Assembly: GCF_016863135.1 (NCBI RefSeq)
Contig: NZ_BOOH01000019.1
Coordinates: forward strand, 186,001-250,000
Length of the DNA: 64,000 bases
Direction: 5' to 3'
Origin: Planobispora longispora
GTDB lineage: Bacteria; Actinomycetota; Actinomycetes; Streptosporangiales; Streptosporangiaceae
Notes under the pieces: model-generated
What the model was told of the DNA's origin: nothing
Seen by the model: the letters and a program-made list of their open reading frames with translations, nothing else
Databases searched by the model: none
Program-made: the position numbers and the translations under genes
In this document: piece after piece, positions 46,980 through 55,308 of the stretch
How positions within the stretch are numbered: the stretch's first letter is position 1
How the letters are laid out: every line of letters begins with the position of its first letter

Positions 46980-48545
46980 ATGAGAGCACGACTCACCATC
47001 GCGGCGCTCGCCGCGACCGTCGCCTCGGTCTTCGTCGCGGCATCCCCCGCCCACGCCGACACCGGCATCCACGTGAGCGACGCGAAGATCGTCGAGGCCG
47101 ACGGCACACCGCTCGTCATGCGCGGCACCTCCCACGCGCACACCTGGTACCCGTCCCAGACGAGCTCCTTCGCCGGGATCAAGTCCCTGGGCGCCAACGC
47201 CGTACGCGTGGTGCTCAGCGGTGGCCGGTGGACCGCCAACAGCGCCGCCGACGTGGCGAACGTCGTCTCGCTGTGCAAGCAGAACAAGCTCATCTGCGTG
47301 CTGGAGAACCACGACACCACCGGGTACGGCGAACAGAGCGGCGCCTACACCCTCGACCAGGCCGTGAACTACTGGATCAGCGTGAAGAGCGCGCTGGAGG
47401 GCCAGGAAGACTACGTCATCGTCAACATCGGCAACGAGCCGATCGGCAACAACGCCGTCACCCCGGACTGGACCACGGCCACCGCAGGCGCGATCAAGCG
47501 CATGCGGGAGGCCGGGTTCGACCACGCGCTCATGGTCGACGCCCCCAACTGGGGCCAGGACTGGCGCTTCGCCATGCGGGACAACGCCAAGACCGTCTTC
47601 GCCGCCGACCCGGACCGCAACACGATCTTCTCGATCCACATGTACGGCGTGTTCGACACCGCGGCCGAGGTCACCGACTACCTCCAGGCGTTCCAGACCG
47701 CCGGGCTGCCCCTGGTCATCGGCGAATTCGGGTTCAACCACTCCGACGGCGACCCCGACGAGGACACGATCATGGCCCAGGCGCAGGCGCGGGGCCTGGG
47801 CTACTTCGGCTGGTCCTGGAGCGGCAACGGCGGCGGCGTCGAGTATCTCGACCAGGTCACCAACTTCAACGTGAACGCGCTGACCACCTGGGGGCAGCGC
47901 CTGTTCAACGGTCCCAACGGCATCGCGCAGACCGCCGTCGAGGCCAAGATCTACGGCGGGGGCGGCGACCCGGACACCGAGGCGCCCACCCGGCCCGGCA
48001 AGCCCGCCGCCTCCGCCGTCACCTCGACCGGGGCCACCCTGACCTGGACCGCCTCCACCGACAACCGGTCCGTCGCCGGTTACGACGTGTACCGGGGCGC
48101 CACCAAGCTCGGTTCCTCGGTCACGAACTCGCTCGCCCTGACCGGCCTGAGCCCGGAGACGGCCTACACCGTGCACGTCGTCGCCCGCGACGCCGCCGGG
48201 AACGTCTCCGCCGCCTCCGAGACCGCCTCGTTCACGACCACCTCGACCCCGCCGAGCGACTGCGCGGCCGCCTACAAGCTGGTCAACTCCTGGCCGGGCG
48301 GCTTCCAGGGCGAGGTCACGGTCACGTGCGCCGCCGCCGTGACCTCGTGGAAGACCACGCTGACCTACCCGGCGGGCGTGAAGGTCACGCAGAACTGGAG
48401 CTCGGCCCTGTCGGCCTCCGGCACCGCCTTCACCTTCTCCAACGCCGCCTGGAACGGCTCCGTCCCGGCCGGCGGCTCGACCACCTTCGGCTTCATCGCC
48501 TCCTGGACCGGCACGGGCGCCCCGCCCGCGCCCGTCGTCTCCTAG
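46980..48545 (+). CDS. Secreted beta-mannanase-type GH5 enzyme, GH5-FnIII-CBM2 variant
   Basis: A 521-residue secreted enzyme. Signal peptide 1-27 (SPAHA); GH5 domain (about 28-325) with GTSHAHTWYPSQ, proton donor E153 (NIGNEPIG) and nucleophile E249 (IGEFGF); FnIII (about 335-420); CBM2-like domain (about 424-521). The HAHTWYP and ENHDTTGYGE segments are typical of actinomycete GH5 subfamily 8 endo-beta-1,4-mannanases rather than cellulases. The CBM2 is unusual: its second Cys lies in strand 3 (TVTC) instead of at the C-terminus. The last 110 coding bases before the end are identical to the GH10 gene. Confidence 0.9.
   Translation: MRARLTIAALAATVASVFVAASPAHADTGIHVSDAKIVEADGTPLVMRGTSHAHTWYPSQTSSFAGIKSLGANAVRVVLSGGRWTANSAADVANVVSLCKQNKLICVLENHDTTGYGEQSGAYTLDQAVNYWISVKSALEGQEDYVIVNIGNEPIGNNAVTPDWTTATAGAIKRMREAGFDHALMVDAPNWGQDWRFAMRDNAKTVFAADPDRNTIFSIHMYGVFDTAAEVTDYLQAFQTAGLPLVIGEFGFNHSDGDPDEDTIMAQAQARGLGYFGWSWSGNGGGVEYLDQVTNFNVNALTTWGQRLFNGPNGIAQTAVEAKIYGGGGDPDTEAPTRPGKPAASAVTSTGATLTWTASTDNRSVAGYDVYRGATKLGSSVTNSLALTGLSPETAYTVHVVARDAAGNVSAASETASFTTTSTPPSDCAAAYKLVNSWPGGFQGEVTVTCAAAVTSWKTTLTYPAGVKVTQNWSSALSASGTAFTFSNAAWNGSVPAGGSTTFGFIASWTGTGAPPAPVVS
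48420..48529 (+). repeat. 110-bp segment identical to 50147-50256 (CBM2 of GH5 and GH10)
   Basis: The two CBM2-coding 3' ends are identical over 110 bases, including synonymous positions, although the rest of the modules differ by many substitutions. This indicates recent gene conversion or duplication. Confidence 0.85.
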
Positions 48546-48593
48546 TCCCGAGGGGGTGCGGCCCGCGCCGTACCCCCTCCCCTCGGCCGGTTT

Positions 48594-48633
48594 CCGAAAG
48601 TTTCTGTCTACAGCCGAACATTTCTGTCTCAGG
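48594..48633. promoter_or_regulatory. Duplicated GAAAGTTTC-type element upstream of GH10
   Basis: CCGAAAGTTTCTGTCTACAG and a second copy CCGAACATTTCTGTCTCAGG lie head to tail (48594-48613, 48614-48633) directly before the GH10 ribosome site. The first holds the palindromic core GAAAGTTTC of xylanase-type operators; the second has it degraded to GAACATTTC. Confidence 0.55.
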
Positions 48634-48643
48634 AAGGGACCCC

Positions 48644-50272
48644 ATGTCCAGACTCCGCAGAGCGCTCCTGACCGGGGCGCTCACCGTCCTGCCGGTCGCG
48701 ACGGTCCTGCTGCCCGCCGTACCGGCCCACGCCTCGGACACCCTGCGCGCGCACGCCGAGGCGCGCGGCAAGTTCATCGGCACCGCCGTGGCGACCTCAC
48801 CCCTGGCCAACGAGAGCGCCTACCGCACCATCGCCGCCTCGGAGTTCAACCAGATCACCGCCGAGAACGCGATGAAGTGGGACGCCACCGAGCCCAGCCA
48901 GAACCAGTTCACCTTCAGCGGGGCCGACCAGATCATGGCCTTCGCCGAGGCGAACGACCAGCAGGTGCACGGCCACACGCTGGTCTGGCACAGCCAGACG
49001 CCGAGCTGGGTGCAGAACCTCGGCGCCGACGCCATGCGCTCGGCGATGCAGAACCACATCGCCAGGGTCGCCGGGCGCTACGCGAGCAACCCCGTCCTGA
49101 AGTCCTGGGACGTGGTGAACGAGGTCTTCGAAGAAAACGGCAGCATGCGGAACTCGTTCTGGTACCAGAAGCTGGGCGACAGCTACATCGCCGACGCCTT
49201 CCGGTACGCCCGCGCGGCCGACCCCGACGCCGAGCTCTGCATCAACGACTACAACGTCGAGGGGATCAACGCCAAGAGCACCGCCATGTACAACCTGGTC
49301 AGGACGTTGAAGGCGCAGGGCGTGCCGATCGACTGCGTGGGCCTGCAGAGCCACCTGGCCATCCAGTACGGCTTCCCCGGCCAGGTCCAGGAGAACATCC
49401 AGCGCTTCGCCGACCTCGGGGTGAACGTCCGGATCACCGAGATCGACATCCGGATGCAGATGCCCAGGGACGCGACCAAGGACGCCACCCAGGCCACCTA
49501 CTACACGAACATGGTCAAAGCCTGCCTGGCGGTGACGCGGTGCACCGGCATCACGATCTGGGGCTTCACCGACAAGTACTCCTGGGTCCCCGACACCTTC
49601 TCCGGCCAGGGCGCGGCCCTGATCTACGACGAGAACTACGGCAGGAAACCCGCCTACACCGCCGTCCACGACGCCCTGGCGGGCGGGACCACGCCGGACG
49701 ACACCACGCCGCCCTCCACGCCGGGCAAGCCGGCCGCCTCGGCGGTCACCGCCACCGGGGCCACCCTGACCTGGACGGCCTCCACCGACAACCGCGCCGT
49801 CACCGGCTATGACGTCTACCGGGGCGCCACCAAGCTCGGCTCCTCGGCCACGAACTCCGTCACCCTGACCGGGCTGACCCCGGAGACCGCCTACACCGTC
49901 CACGTCGTCGCCCGCGACGCCGCCGGCAACACCTCCGCGAACTCCGAGAGCACCACCTTCACCACCACCGCGGGCTCCGGCACCGGCTGCACGCCGGCCT
50001 ACCGGGTGGTCAACTCCTGGCCGGGCGGCTTCCAGGGCGAAGTCAAGATCACCTGCGCCGGTCCCGTCACCTCGTGGCGGGTCACGCTGACCTACCCGGA
50101 GAGCGTGCGGATCACCCAGAACTGGAGCTCGACCCTGAGCAGCTTGGGCACCGCCTTCACCTTCTCCAACGCCGCCTGGAACGGCTCCGTCCCGGCCGGC
50201 GGCTCGACCACCTTCGGCTTCATCGCCTCCTGGACCGGCACGGGCGCCCCGCCCGCACCCGTCATCTCCTGA
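48644..50272 (+). CDS. Secreted endo-beta-1,4-xylanase, GH10-FnIII-CBM2 variant
   Basis: A 542-residue secreted xylanase. Signal peptide about 1-32 (VPAHA); GH10 barrel (about 33-348) with acid/base E160 (WDVVNEVFEE) and nucleophile E266 (VRITEIDIRM) plus HGHTLVWHSQTPSW; FnIII (about 360-440); CBM2-like variant (about 446-542) like that of the GH5 enzyme, with Cys in TPAYRV and in KITC and none at the end. AGGAAGGG precedes the ATG. It has its own GAAAGTTTC-type upstream element, so xylan-specific control is possible alongside CebR. Confidence 0.95.
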   Translation: MSRLRRALLTGALTVLPVATVLLPAVPAHASDTLRAHAEARGKFIGTAVATSPLANESAYRTIAASEFNQITAENAMKWDATEPSQNQFTFSGADQIMAFAEANDQQVHGHTLVWHSQTPSWVQNLGADAMRSAMQNHIARVAGRYASNPVLKSWDVVNEVFEENGSMRNSFWYQKLGDSYIADAFRYARAADPDAELCINDYNVEGINAKSTAMYNLVRTLKAQGVPIDCVGLQSHLAIQYGFPGQVQENIQRFADLGVNVRITEIDIRMQMPRDATKDATQATYYTNMVKACLAVTRCTGITIWGFTDKYSWVPDTFSGQGAALIYDENYGRKPAYTAVHDALAGGTTPDDTTPPSTPGKPAASAVTATGATLTWTASTDNRAVTGYDVYRGATKLGSSATNSVTLTGLTPETAYTVHVVARDAAGNTSANSESTTFTTTAGSGTGCTPAYRVVNSWPGGFQGEVKITCAGPVTSWRVTLTYPESVRITQNWSSTLSSLGTAFTFSNAAWNGSVPAGGSTTFGFIASWTGTGAPPAPVIS

Positions 50273-50286
50273 GGCATCTCCTGAGG
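50263..50286. repeat. Perfect 12-bp tandem duplication spanning the GH10 stop codon
   Basis: CATCTCCTGAGG occurs twice head to tail (50263-50274, 50275-50286). The stop TGA (50270-50272) is in the first copy, and the second repeats it out of frame. Confidence 0.9.
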
Positions 50287-50326
50287 CCGGTACGGCGGGC
50301 GGCCCGGTCCGGGCCGCCCGCCGGGC

Positions 50327-51487
50327 TCAGGTGAGGCCCGGCACACGGCCGATGGCGGCCGGGTGGCGGGCGCCGAAGCGCAACGTGCGGACGGTGGAAC
50401 GCACCACCTGCTCCTTCACCCACGCCGCCGCCCGTCCCGTCAGCACGAGATCCCGCGGCTCGTCCTCGCGGCTCAGGACCTGGATCAACCCGTCCCCGCG
50501 GCCGAGGCTGACGCACTTGAGCCAGTACCGGAACCGCAGCGGTCCCGGCCGGTCGCCGCGCGCCTCGCGCAGCAGCGTCCCGGCGGCCTGGGACCCGGTC
50601 GGCATCGCGGTCGCGCACGCCATCCGCAGCCCGGCGCACGCGTCACCGGCCACGACGACCTCCGGATGGGAGACCGACCGCAGCGCCTCGTCGACACGGA
50701 CGCGCCCCGATGCGTCCAGTTCCAGGCCCGCCTCCGCCGCGAGCCCGGTGTTGGCCGCCATCGCCGACGCCCACACCACGACGTCGGCGTCGATCGCGTC
50801 GGGCGACTCCACGGCCGTGCCCTCCTCGACGCGCACGCCCAGCCGCGCCAGCGCCGCCCGCACGTGCGCCCGTCCCCTCCCGGAGAGGTCGGGGCCGACT
50901 CGTCCCGCGGTCAACAGCCGTATCCGCCACTCCGGGTGCGCTTCGGCGAGTTCGGCGGCCATCTCGATCCCCGTCAGGCCGCCGCCGACCACGGCCAGCC
51001 CGCCGGGGCGGCCGGACAGCGCCGCCGCGAGCCCGGCGGCGGTCTCGGCGGTGTACACACGTGCCCCGCCCGGGCTCGCGGTGCGGCTGCCGAGGGCGTA
51101 CACCAGCCGGTCGTACTCGACCTCCGTCCCGGCGGTCACGTGATCGTCCGTCCCGCCGCCGGGGCCGTCCGTCCCGCCGCCGGGGCCGTCCGTCCCCCCG
51201 CCGTGGTCGAGGCGGACCCGCCGCGCGGCCAGATCGATGCCCACGGCCCGGGCGCGTACGTGCGTGACGCCCGTCCCGGCGAGCAGGGTCTCGTACGCGT
51301 GCCCCACGGACGCCCGGCTACCGGCCGCCAGTTCGTGCAGCCGGACGCGTTCGACGAAGTGGGCGCGCGGGTCGGCGAGCGTCACGCGGTGGTGCGGCGC
51401 GAGGCGCAGCGCCGCCGCGAGCCCGGCGTAACCGCCTCCGAGGACGACGATCCTCTGCCGGGCGGGATGGGAGTTCTCCGTGGTCAT
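50327..51487 (-). CDS. NAD(P)/FAD-dependent pyridine nucleotide-disulfide-type oxidoreductase (NDH-2-like)
   Basis: A 386-residue flavoprotein: FAD site VVLGGGYAGLAAAL (10-23), NAD(P) site LAVVGGGLTGIEMAAELAE (about 158-176) and the FAD-contacting PEVVVAGDACAG (about 272-283). It resembles type II NADH dehydrogenases and ferredoxin/rubredoxin reductases. A run of three GTDGPGG repeats (about 98-120) interrupts the first domain. It is preceded 9 bases away by an ECF41-type promoter, so its transcript is nearly leaderless and it is the likely target of the adjacent sigma factor. Confidence 0.88.
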   Translation of the reverse strand: MTTENSHPARQRIVVLGGGYAGLAAALRLAPHHRVTLADPRAHFVERVRLHELAAGSRASVGHAYETLLAGTGVTHVRARAVGIDLAARRVRLDHGGGTDGPGGGTDGPGGGTDDHVTAGTEVEYDRLVYALGSRTASPGGARVYTAETAAGLAAALSGRPGGLAVVGGGLTGIEMAAELAEAHPEWRIRLLTAGRVGPDLSGRGRAHVRAALARLGVRVEEGTAVESPDAIDADVVVWASAMAANTGLAAEAGLELDASGRVRVDEALRSVSHPEVVVAGDACAGLRMACATAMPTGSQAAGTLLREARGDRPGPLRFRYWLKCVSLGRGDGLIQVLSREDEPRDLVLTGRAAAWVKEQVVRSTVRTLRFGARHPAAIGRVPGLT

Positions 51488-51495
51488 GCCCTCCA

Positions 51496-51522
51496 GACGA
51501 CGCAGCCCGCCGGACTGTGACG
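51496..51522 (-). promoter_or_regulatory. ECF41-type promoter of the oxidoreductase gene
   Basis: Reading the minus strand: CGTCACA (51522-51516), exactly 16 bases, CGTC (51499-51496). It lies in the 45-base gap between the sigma gene and the oxidoreductase. The -10 ends 8 bases before the ATG. Confidence 0.8.
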
Positions 51523-51532
51523 GTGACCCGGG

Positions 51533-52432
51533 TCACCCTCCCGGAGAGGTCCGCGGCCAGGGGTCCGGGACCGCCACGTGCCGCAGCTTGTCCGGATTGG
51601 CGATCATGATGACCTCCACGAGCCGGCCGCCGGTGACGGTGAACGCGAGCACGCTCTTCCACCTCCGCGCGGCGTCGGCGACGACCAGACCGGGCGCGCC
51701 GTTGACCTCCCGGACCGCGATCCGCGTGCTGTCCGGGTCGAACCCGCGCGCGAAGCGCCGGACCAGGCCGGCGACGCGCTCGGCGCCGGTGACGGGCACG
51801 CGGGCCGCGATCACCTTGCCACCGCCGTCCGACCGCCACACGACATCGGGATCGAGCACGCTCAGCAGGTTCTCGAAGTCACCGCCCGTGACGGCCCCGA
51901 CGAACGCCTCGACGACCCTGCGGTGCTCGGCCAGGTCGATCGGCCGGTGCGGGGCCTCGGCGCGCACCCGCTTGCGTGCCCGTGACGCCAGCTGCCGTAC
52001 GGAGTCCGGGCTTCTGCCCACCACGCCGGCGATCTCGGGGAACGGCACCGCGAAGACGTCGTGCAGGATGAACGCGGTGCGCTCGGCGGGCGTGAGCCGC
52101 TCCAGCACGGTCAGCAGCGCCATCGCCACGGACTCGTCCACGGTGACCCGGTCCTCGGGGGAGACGTCGTCGGTGACCAGCGGCTCGGGCAGCCAGGGCC
52201 CGACGTACACCTCGCGCCGCGCCCGGGCGGAGCCGAGCCGGTCGTAACAGATGCGGCTCACGACCCGGGTCAGGTATGCCTGCGGGTTGTCCGCCTCGCC
52301 CGCGGGCAGCGACTGCCAGCGCAGCCATGCCTCCTGGACGGCGTCGTCCGCGTCCATCACCGACCCGGTGATCCGGTACGCGATGCCCCAGAGCCGTCCC
52401 CGCTGCTCCTCGAAGTCCGCCAGTTCCGCCAC
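51533..52432 (-). CDS. ECF41-group sigma factor (second copy) with SnoaL-like C-terminal domain
   Basis: A 299-residue sigma factor: sigma2 (about 5-80, SVMDADDAVQEAWLRW), sigma4 (about 108-165, PFPEIAGVVGRSPDSVRQL), SnoaL-like domain (about 172-285) and the ECF41 motif NPDKL (279-283). The GTG at 52432 follows GGGGAGAGG. Its own promoter and that of the downstream oxidoreductase match the ECF41 motif, so it probably activates both. It differs clearly from the other ECF41 factor at 13125-14060. Confidence 0.9.
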   Translation of the reverse strand: MAELADFEEQRGRLWGIAYRITGSVMDADDAVQEAWLRWQSLPAGEADNPQAYLTRVVSRICYDRLGSARARREVYVGPWLPEPLVTDDVSPEDRVTVDESVAMALLTVLERLTPAERTAFILHDVFAVPFPEIAGVVGRSPDSVRQLASRARKRVRAEAPHRPIDLAEHRRVVEAFVGAVTGGDFENLLSVLDPDVVWRSDGGGKVIAARVPVTGAERVAGLVRRFARGFDPDSTRIAVREVNGAPGLVVADAARRWKSVLAFTVTGGRLVEVIMIANPDKLRHVAVPDPWPRTSPGG

Positions 52433-52474
52433 CGCGCCGCCTCTCCCCGGTCCAGAGCATGCCTCACCCGACCA

Positions 52475-52501
52475 GACGACGCAGCCCCGGTGACTGTGAC
52501 A
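52475..52501 (-). promoter_or_regulatory. ECF41-type promoter of the second ECF41 sigma gene
   Basis: Minus strand: TGTCACA (52501-52495), exactly 16 bases, CGTC (52478-52475): the full ECF41 motif. The leader is about 36 bases. Confidence 0.85.
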
Positions 52502-52565
52502 CGCACCGGACCGGACCCCGGTGGTGACCGTGGCCGTGACGGGTGCCGGTGGCGTGCGGGCCGGA

Positions 52566-53336
52566 TCAGGGGGCGACGTGCACGCCGTTCTCGCGCAGGG
52601 CGGCGACCAGCCAGCGCCCGATGTGGACGTGCCCTTCGAGGGTGGGGTGCACGCCGTCGGGAAGGGTCGTGCCCGGCCCCCAGTCCCGGCCGAGCGGGTC
52701 GAGGAAGGTCACGCCCGCCTCCCCGGCGGCGTGTTCGAGGGCGTCCCGCACGTCGTAGGCCCACGGGGGCGCGGCCCCCATCCACAGGGGTCCGATCACC
52801 AGGACCCTGGTGGCCGGCCAGTGCCCGCGGGCCATGTCCAGCAGCCGCGCGGCGGCCTCGTGGACCTCGCCCGGCGGGGTGCCGCGGTCGTTGTGACCGC
52901 CGGAGACGATCAGCAGGTCGGGCGCCGGGCGCCAGGCGAGCTCGTCGGCGAAGGAGTCCTCGAAGGTCCGGTCCACCCGGCCCGGGTTGACGAAGCCGGT
53001 CCCGCCCGCCCCCGCGGTGATCAGCTGCCAGTCCAGCTCGCGGGCGGCCTGCGCGGCGTAGCTCTGCCAGCGCGTGACGGGGCCCGACCCGACGGTGAAG
53101 CTGTCCCCGATGATCATGACCACCGGAGCCCTGCCCGCGGGCGTCACCCCCGGAGCCTCGGCCCCGGGGACCGTCCTCGACGGCGCGGCCTGGTGGTCCG
53201 GCGTCGCCGGCCGTACCGCGGCCTCGCTCACCGGTACGGCCCCGCCCATTCCGCCACAACCTGAAATAAGGCACGAAATCACCAAAAGAACGACAGAGGG
53301 GGAGAAGGGACGTCGTTTTTCAGCAGGAGCGCGCAT
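52566..53336 (-). CDS. SGNH/GDSL-hydrolase-type lipoprotein
   Basis: A 256-residue lipoprotein: signal peptide ending in lipobox ISGC, a linker, then an SGNH hydrolase domain with block I IIGDSFTVGSG (catalytic Ser), block II Gly in AGAGGTGF, block III GGHND (Asn) and block V LPDGVHPTLEGH (Asp and His). It should be an esterase or deacetylase at the outer membrane face; a polysaccharide O-acyl substrate is possible but unproven. The ATG at 53336 follows GAGG; a longer frame to 53387 lacks a ribosome site. Confidence 0.85.
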   Translation of the reverse strand: MRAPAEKRRPFSPSVVLLVISCLISGCGGMGGAVPVSEAAVRPATPDHQAAPSRTVPGAEAPGVTPAGRAPVVMIIGDSFTVGSGPVTRWQSYAAQAARELDWQLITAGAGGTGFVNPGRVDRTFEDSFADELAWRPAPDLLIVSGGHNDRGTPPGEVHEAAARLLDMARGHWPATRVLVIGPLWMGAAPPWAYDVRDALEHAAGEAGVTFLDPLGRDWGPGTTLPDGVHPTLEGHVHIGRWLVAALRENGVHVAP

Positions 53337-53675
53337 GCCACCTCGGAGCATTCTCGACCGCCGACACAAATGACGGCCCCGTGGCACGCCCGGCGTGTGC
53401 GCCGCGCGCCCGTCCCGGGCGGCCGCCCCCCTGCCGCCACCCGGAGAGACCGTCGTGAGCAGTGGTAATTCTATTCGGGCACGGGCAAGCGGCCACAGAA
53501 ATCACGAGATGGAAAAACTTATCAATCGGCCGTCCAGGTATATCCCTCTATATGGGGTCAAACCCTCAAGGACGGTCCATCAAGCGCCGATTCATTCGCT
53601 GGAGAACGACAACCCTCCTGGGTATCAAGCCGTCAACAGTCTGGTACTCCACCCCCCGGACAGGAGGAGAGGCGC
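53337..53675. other. 339-base gene-free region with an AT-richer core
   Basis: Divergent region between the SGNH lipoprotein and a small membrane protein gene. Bases 53455-53650 are notably less GC-rich. ATATCCC-TCTATAT (53540-53553) resembles ATATCCCCATAT upstream of the metallopeptidase (55226-55237). A 94-codon open frame crosses it but has no ribosome site or family likeness and is not called. Confidence 0.4.
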
Positions 53676-54182
53676 ATGACTTTCGCGTACGGCCTGCCGT
53701 CAGGCTCCCGTCCCTATCCCGCCCGCCACGGTTGCGCGGCCCGGCGCTCCCGGCCGAAGAACATCCTCGGCCTGGCGTCGCTCGCCACGGGCGGGGTCGC
53801 CGTCCTCGCCGGGATCCTTCCCCTCGACCCGCTCGCCTCGGCCGCCCTCACGCTCGCCTCCGTCGCCCTCGGCTTCGCCGCCCTGGGCCGGGCGCACCGC
53901 GCCGGAGCGCACCGCGCCGGGCCGCGTCGCCCCGGAACCCGCCATACCGGGACTCCGCGCGCGAAGACCGGCTGGCCGGGCCTCGTCCTGGAGCTGACCG
54001 TCGGCGCCCTGGTGCTCTGGGCCTCGATCGTGCTCCTCACCGCCCTCGCCCAGGCGGGCGACCCCCGGGAGCGGGCCGGCGACCGCGAGCCCCGCGAGCT
54101 CCGCGGCGCCGCCGTGCAGTGCCTGCGGGACGGCGCCGGTCAGCTGACGTGCGAGGCGGGCGCGCTCCAGGTGTTGCAGTAA
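53676..54182 (+). CDS. Small membrane protein of unknown function
   Basis: A 168-residue protein. Two hydrophobic segments near 28-70 (NILGLASLATGGVAVLAGIL, then LTLASVALGFAALG) form a hairpin, then a basic Arg/Gly/Pro-rich linker, a third segment (about 102-124) and a short extracytoplasmic tail with two Cys. The layout recalls DUF4190-type hairpins but no family is certain. AGGAGGAG precedes the ATG. Its last 43 bases overlap the 3' end of the convergent metallopeptidase gene. Confidence 0.6.
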   Translation: MTFAYGLPSGSRPYPARHGCAARRSRPKNILGLASLATGGVAVLAGILPLDPLASAALTLASVALGFAALGRAHRAGAHRAGPRRPGTRHTGTPRAKTGWPGLVLELTVGALVLWASIVLLTALAQAGDPRERAGDREPRELRGAAVQCLRDGAGQLTCEAGALQVLQ

Positions 54183-55207
54183 CCCGGCCGGGCGTACTTC
54201 CAGCCGTGGTCCAGCCAGGCCGCGAAGTTCTGCCCGTTGCCGTGGTCGCGCTTGCCCAGCCCGTTCTGGTCGTCGCCGCGCCGGTAGTCCTGCTCCAGCA
54301 CGGCCTGCCAGCGCGCCGCGGTGACGCCGAGCGGGACCCGCACGGTCCGGATGAAGGTCCCCGAGAAGCACTGGGCCTGCAGCTCCGCCCGGCGCGAGTG
54401 CGCGTCCTGGGCGGCCTTCGACCGCTCGGAGACCTCCCACCACCAGGCGCCGCCGATGCCCGCCATGGTCTGCACGTGGTGGCCGTACTCATGGGCGAGC
54501 ACCGCCAGGTAGGGCACGTGGTTGCGGGCGGGGTCGGTCTGGCCGCTCTGCTGGATCACATGGGTCAGGCCGATGTACATGCCCCGGTTGGACGGGCAGT
54601 AGTAGGCGGCGGCGCCGGAGGCCGGGTAGCTCCCGCAGGGGCCGCGTCCGGGGCGTGCCCAGAAGACCCGGCGGGGCGCCAGGAAGACCGCTCCGGCCTG
54701 GGAGAACTTCGCCGACCAGGCCCGGTCCAGGCAGCCGGTCACCGCGTTGAGGTAGGCCTGCATGGCACGGGGCTGGGTCGAGGGCCGGGGGGCCCGGCAG
54801 CTGGTGGGGCGCATCACGCCGGTGCCGTACAGCGGGTTGCGCTTGAGCCGCACTCCGGTCTGGGAGCGGCTCATGGAGCGCAGGTCCACCCTCATGGTGC
54901 TGCTGGAGGCCAGCACGATCTCCGCGGCGCCGCCCGGCTCGCCCAGCGAGCCGAGTTCCAGCTTCTGCGGCGGCCGGTAGGACGGCGGGGCGATCCCGGC
55001 GCCCCCGTCGGAGGCCGGACCGGGCTGCTCCGTCGCCACCGGGCCCGCCCCGGGACCGGCCGGGGTCTCCGCATCGTCCCCGCCCGCCAGGGCGGCGACC
55101 ACGACGACCACGGCGAAGGTCGTCGCGAGCACGCCGAAGGCGCCGAATGCCAGAGAGCTCGATCCGCGTGGGCGCATGGGGGGCCGCCTCTCCAAAGACT
55201 GGATCAC
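54140..55207 (-). CDS. Neutral zinc metallopeptidase (YpfJ-like) with membrane anchor
   Basis: A 355-residue protein: one N-terminal membrane helix (about 20-42), a Pro/Gly-rich linker, then the zinc-peptidase domain with HEYGHH (H239, E240, H243). YCPSNRGMYIGLTHVI, the strand before it, and RAELQAQCFSGTF, which contributes the third ligand, fit the YpfJ family. It faces outward. The GTG at 55207 has TAGATT 8 bases upstream (leaderless); an ATG 30 bases later is an alternative. Divergent from the DUF2207 gene and overlapping its convergent neighbour by 43 bases. Confidence 0.85.
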   Translation of the reverse strand: MIQSLERRPPMRPRGSSSLAFGAFGVLATTFAVVVVVAALAGGDDAETPAGPGAGPVATEQPGPASDGGAGIAPPSYRPPQKLELGSLGEPGGAAEIVLASSSTMRVDLRSMSRSQTGVRLKRNPLYGTGVMRPTSCRAPRPSTQPRAMQAYLNAVTGCLDRAWSAKFSQAGAVFLAPRRVFWARPGRGPCGSYPASGAAAYYCPSNRGMYIGLTHVIQQSGQTDPARNHVPYLAVLAHEYGHHVQTMAGIGGAWWWEVSERSKAAQDAHSRRAELQAQCFSGTFIRTVRVPLGVTAARWQAVLEQDYRRGDDQNGLGKRDHGNGQNFAAWLDHGWKYARPGYCNTWSAPASHVS

Positions 55208-55294
55208 CGGGCGGCAATCTACCGAATATCCCCATATGCCATCTCATCGACTTAAAAATCATGACTAGCCGTCATCGGGTGCGGCGGTTGTCGA

Positions 55295-55300
55295 TAGGCT
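55295..55300 (+). promoter_or_regulatory. -10 element of the DUF2207 gene (leaderless)
   Basis: TAGGCT, 8 bases before the ATG at 55309. A dyad ATGAC-TAGCC-GTCAT (55261-55275) lies in the -35 area. Confidence 0.45.
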
Positions 55301-55308
55301 CCCGACCC

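Noticed and set aside
53395-53679. 94-codon frame in the AT-richer region before 53676
   Set aside because: No ribosome site, no family likeness and odd composition; it looks like promoter DNA.
53540-55237. Shared ATATCCC(N)ATAT motif upstream of the small membrane protein and metallopeptidase genes
   Set aside because: Only about 12 bases, imperfect, in AT-richer DNA; two occurrences are too few to call a regulatory site.
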